A DNA stretch of 9,294 nucleotides from Chitinophagaceae bacterium UBA3961 (GTDB taxonomy: Bacteria > Bacteroidota > Bacteroidia > Chitinophagales > Chitinophagaceae), in the NCBI GenBank assembly GCA_002385265.1, contig DGDD01000007.1:1-9294 (forward strand), written 5' to 3'. Both the position numbers and the translations under genes were made by a program. Under the pieces are notes generated by a model that searched no databases, was not told where the DNA came from, and saw only the letters and a list, made by a program, of their open reading frames with translations. Below are positions 6,891 to 9,294 of this stretch, one piece after another. Numbering within the stretch: the first letter of the stretch is position 1; each line of letters starts with the position of its first letter.

Positions 6891-6911
6891 TGTAGTTCAT
6901 ACTACATTTTT
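6891..6911 (+). terminator. Weak plus-strand terminator between convergent genes
   Basis: TGTAGT (6891-6896), a 4-nt loop and ACTACA (6901-6906) are followed by T5. The 6-bp stem is AT-rich, so it would be weak. It starts 10 nt after the XRE remnant and overlaps the stop codon of the convergent minus-strand gene. On the minus strand it lacks a U-tract, so it would act only on plus-strand transcripts. Confidence 0.4.
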
Positions 6912-7429
6912 ATTCGTTTTTTAGTAGCTGTTAACGGAGATGCCGTTGTTAAAGACTGTAATAGTTCTTTTGTTTTTTCAATAAAATGCAATGTACTATT
7001 CTCTCCCTTATCAGTAGCTATTTGTTCCAATTGTATTCGTTGCTCTTCTAAAATTTTCAGTGCTTTTATTTTAACCCTATTGGGTATTGATGGAGCAAAG
7101 TCATGAACAATGTCATAAGCCATTAACCTTGGCTCATATGCATGTGTACAAATAATTTTAATTAATTCAATAAAATATTTTTTCATATCGAAGCTTCCTA
7201 ATGAATAAACCAAAGAGCCGTTATTATGAAATAGACCCTTCTCGTTTATTTTTTTAATTATGTATGGGACAGCTTTATTGTAATGAAGGTCTGCAAAAAT
7301 GAAGGCTATCTGATTTCGTGTCAAGTCATTTTTTGTGACCATAAAAAATCTAAGAAGTTCTTCCAGATCATCATTTGTAAGTTTTTTTTCATCAATTTTC
7401 TTTATTACTTTAAACAGTTCAGTTTTCAT
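6902..7429 (-). CDS. HEAT-like alpha-helical protein, candidate immunity protein for the RHS toxin tip
   Basis: A 175-residue, apparently cytosolic, helical protein with no signal peptide or membrane segment. Helical repeats of about 30-35 residues can be made out: residues 37-63 (QIAFIFADLHYNKAVPYIIKKI, with the 'xxAVPxLIxxI' look of a HEAT repeat), 69-94 (NGSLVYSLGSFDMKKYFIELIKII) and 98-130 (EPRLMAYDIVHDF and what follows). The N-terminal 30 residues are a charged helical pair and the tail (160-175) is basic and probably disordered. It begins 15 nt after the stop of the RHS gene on the same strand, so the two are probably cotranscribed. In RHS polymorphic toxin loci the gene in this position normally encodes the antidote to the toxin tip, and HEAT-type scaffolds occur among such immunity proteins. 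The immunity role is inferred from position and fold; no experimental homologue is recognised. Confidence 0.6.
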   Translation of the reverse strand: MKTELFKVIKKIDEKKLTNDDLEELLRFFMVTKNDLTRNQIAFIFADLHYNKAVPYIIKKINEKGLFHNNGSLVYSLGSFDMKKYFIELIKIICTHAYEPRLMAYDIVHDFAPSIPNRVKIKALKILEEQRIQLEQIATDKGENSTLHFIEKTKELLQSLTTASPLTATKKRIKM

Positions 7430-7444
7430 ATTTTAAAGAATTTT

Positions 7445-9294
7445 CTAAAATGTAGATGCTGCGACAACTAAAGACGCCCCCCCTGTTTCTGGTGCTAAAA
7501 TTACCGCAGCTCCCCATTTAACTGTTTCCCAAGCGGCTATTCCTACCAATGTCCAAAATCCTGCTGTTGCAACTGCTTTTACAACGGGTTTTCCTAGGTC
7601 CTCCCATGTTTTGTACCCCTCCTTAAGTTCTTCTGGCGTAGCATTTCGACCTGGATGGACATCTGGCTTATATTCTCTATGATACCACTTTTGAAACTCC
7701 GGTGGATACTGTTTGATATCCCTATCTCTGTCTTTCTGCTTTCCACCTTTTAGTTTATCATCATCTCCTCCCGAGTTTTTCGTCTTATCAGCATCCCCGC
7801 CACCGCCAGATTTTCCAGCTATATAATGGGGTCCCATTCCCCGGTCAAAAAAATCATCATCATGCTTATGCCTTCGTTCCAATGGGTCAATAAACTTATC
7901 ATCGTCATCTTTTGGATTAGGATGCCATGGATTAATATAATCATCTTTTCTTTTGCCTCTTTCTTCAAACTCTTTATCAAACTTCCTATGAATTGCATCG
8001 ACATTAGCCATCCCATCAGGGTCAATATAACGAATGGGATTATTGTATGCGTAAGTATAAGGACTCCATCTTCTGCTTATTTCAGCCAATGGGTCGGGGT
8101 TATGCCACACCCCAATTTGCTGGTCATAATTTCTAAATCCAAAATCGTATTGTTCTAAACCACTTCCATCACCAAACTCAGCAGATTGAAGTTCCTTGCC
8201 GTTATACTTCAACTTGTTTGATGGATTTCCGAAGCTTGCAGCTTTAGAGCTAATGCCGCTCAAAACTAACCCAAACGGATAATAATGCGTCTCTTCTGTA
8301 ATAGCGCCAGAAAAATGCTTCACACTCATATTATCAAAAAACACATCCCAACCGGGTGTTTCATTGTTTACATAAATATACAAATATCCATTCTTTGTTA
8401 TCGGAATTCCTGTGTAAGCCAGGGTATTTAACACATTGCTGGCATAATTACCTACAGCCAATGCACCGCTCTGAGGATAACTGCTTACATACTGGAACTG
8501 TTCATCCAGTAATATCCAGTTGAGATATGCTTTTGGCTTGTTTGCAACTGTTGGATTGTTGCTACTGATAAAGCTATTCAACGCGCCTAAAAGCGGGCTA
8601 GTACTCGTATTGCTCAGTTGGTCTAGTGTGCCTTTTGCTCCCCCTGTCAATCCGAAAGCACCATTTGCCAGAGCATTTAGAACATCATTCACAGAGTTAT
8701 TGGGTGAGGCGTATGTTTGGTCTTTGTAAAAGGCTTTAACAGCCACATCGATCACATCACCACTCATCACTTTTAATACAATAGCCGCCCCTACTTTTTG
8801 TCCGCTTCCATTTAACCGCATCAAAGAATCATTGGGATTGGTAGTGCCATCCACCGGATAACCAGATACGGCAGATTTAGGATAGTTACTTGCTTGTAAA
8901 TTGTAGAATAGCTTATTTTCATTGGTTCGGTAAGCAGCTTCCATTGTAGCTATGTATTGCGCCGTATCGGTTTGTTCGGTGAGTACCATGCGTACATTAC
9001 CCAAATGGTCTTTCAAAAAATAGTCGTATTCAAAACTATTGGCTGAGCTACCATTTAGGTAGAACCTTTTTGCCCAACGAATCCTTCCTTCCTCATGACC
9101 CAGAAACTGCAAGGTGTCGTTCTGATAAACAAACCCATTCAAGTAAGTTGTTGTAGTAGTGAGGGTAGGTTTTACAGTTGTGTCGACCGTTACCTTTTTT
9201 AATTTATTACCCGACCAATCGTAGGTGTAAGTAATGGACCCCTTGCCAGTTACCGTGATGATCTCAGGTAAATTCAACTGGTTGTATGAAATAT
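7445..9294 (-). CDS. RHS-repeat polymorphic toxin, C-terminal part (N-terminus beyond window)
   Basis: The frame is open to the right edge, so only about the last 616 residues are seen; the numbering below starts at a Leu (TTG) codon at 9277. RHS/YD repeats appear at 15-28 (ITYTYDWSGNKLKK) and continue to YDYFLKDHLGNVRMVLTEQ at 84-102. Residues about 105-325 are a beta-rich insert common in Bacteroidota RHS proteins, rejoining at ITEETHYYPFGLVLSGISSKA. The conserved core end is YNGKELQ, then GFRNYDQQIGVWHNPDPLAE and WSPYTYAYNNPIRYIDPDGM (404-423). After DPDG the variable tip (424-610) has an Asp/Lys/Arg-rich stretch, a Gly-rich linker, a motif block with PPEFQKWYHREYKP and TPEELKEGYKTWEDLGKP, and two hydrophobic segments (about 565-582 and 587-608) up to the C-terminus. 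RHS cores form a hollow beta shell that encloses the toxin tip; they are exported in many bacteria. The export signal and start are outside the window. A candidate immunity gene follows after 15 nt. Confidence 0.88.
   Translation of the reverse strand, partial: ISYNQLNLPEIITVTGKGSITYTYDWSGNKLKKVTVDTTVKPTLTTTTTYLNGFVYQNDTLQFLGHEEGRIRWAKRFYLNGSSANSFEYDYFLKDHLGNVRMVLTEQTDTAQYIATMEAAYRTNENKLFYNLQASNYPKSAVSGYPVDGTTNPNDSLMRLNGSGQKVGAAIVLKVMSGDVIDVAVKAFYKDQTYASPNNSVNDVLNALANGAFGLTGGAKGTLDQLSNTSTSPLLGALNSFISSNNPTVANKPKAYLNWILLDEQFQYVSSYPQSGALAVGNYASNVLNTLAYTGIPITKNGYLYIYVNNETPGWDVFFDNMSVKHFSGAITEETHYYPFGLVLSGISSKAASFGNPSNKLKYNGKELQSAEFGDGSGLEQYDFGFRNYDQQIGVWHNPDPLAEISRRWSPYTYAYNNPIRYIDPDGMANVDAIHRKFDKEFEERGKRKDDYINPWHPNPKDDDDKFIDPLERRHKHDDDFFDRGMGPHYIAGKSGGGGDADKTKNSGGDDDKLKGGKQKDRDRDIKQYPPEFQKWYHREYKPDVHPGRNATPEELKEGYKTWEDLGKPVVKAVATAGFWTLVGIAAWETVKWGAAVILAPETGGASLVVAASTF

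Noticed and set aside
7895..7909. DDDDK in the RHS tip as a protease-processing site
   Set aside because: It resembles the enteropeptidase site, but that protease is animal-specific. Here it is one of several Asp runs in a low-complexity linker.
1..9294. CRISPR array, insertion sequence with transposase, tRNA or attachment site
   Set aside because: I saw no regularly spaced repeats, no transposase or integrase motifs, no paired terminal inverted repeats and no tRNA-like cloverleaf on either strand.

Overview
The window looks like chromosomal DNA of a Bacteroidota bacterium, probably near the Chitinophagaceae. The clues are TAnnTTTG promoter -7 boxes, weak or absent Shine-Dalgarno sites, a LytS/LytTR two-component pair, a secreted M28 peptidase with an 'A-Q' type signal-peptide end, and a Bacteroidota-style RHS protein with an extra beta domain before the YYPFG motif. 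The taxon is an inference from these traits, not from a marker gene.

Layout. (1) 1-2790, minus strand: a LytS-type sensor kinase, its LytTR response regulator 9 nt downstream, a hairpin terminator, then a secreted M28 metallopeptidase that runs off the left edge. (2) 2791-3002: a divergent control region with a -7 box near the kinase start and a duplicated TAATTTTG element before dxs. (3) 3003-4925, plus strand: a complete dxs, the entry enzyme of the MEP isoprenoid pathway, with a clear terminator. (4) 5095-5744: a toxin-first HigB/HigA-type toxin-antitoxin pair with a candidate operator. (5) 5746-6881: an AT-rich, gene-poor stretch of about 1.1 kb. It holds what appears to be a broken gene on the minus strand, a start-less open frame on the plus strand, and the 3' part of an XRE regulator that has lost most of its helix-turn-helix. 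(6) 6902-9294, minus strand: the C-terminal 616 or so residues of an RHS-repeat protein cut by the right edge. Its variable tip ends in two hydrophobic segments and is followed 15 nt later by a small HEAT-like alpha-helical protein, the expected position of an immunity gene.

Together, ordinary core genes (1-4925) give way to an accessory zone (5095-9294) of toxin/antidote-type modules and gene debris. The most interesting part is the RHS tip plus its downstream partner: I do not recognise the tip as a known toxin fold, and it has the look of a membrane-acting effector. The remnants between the toxin-antitoxin pair and the RHS locus suggest repeated insertion and decay at this spot.
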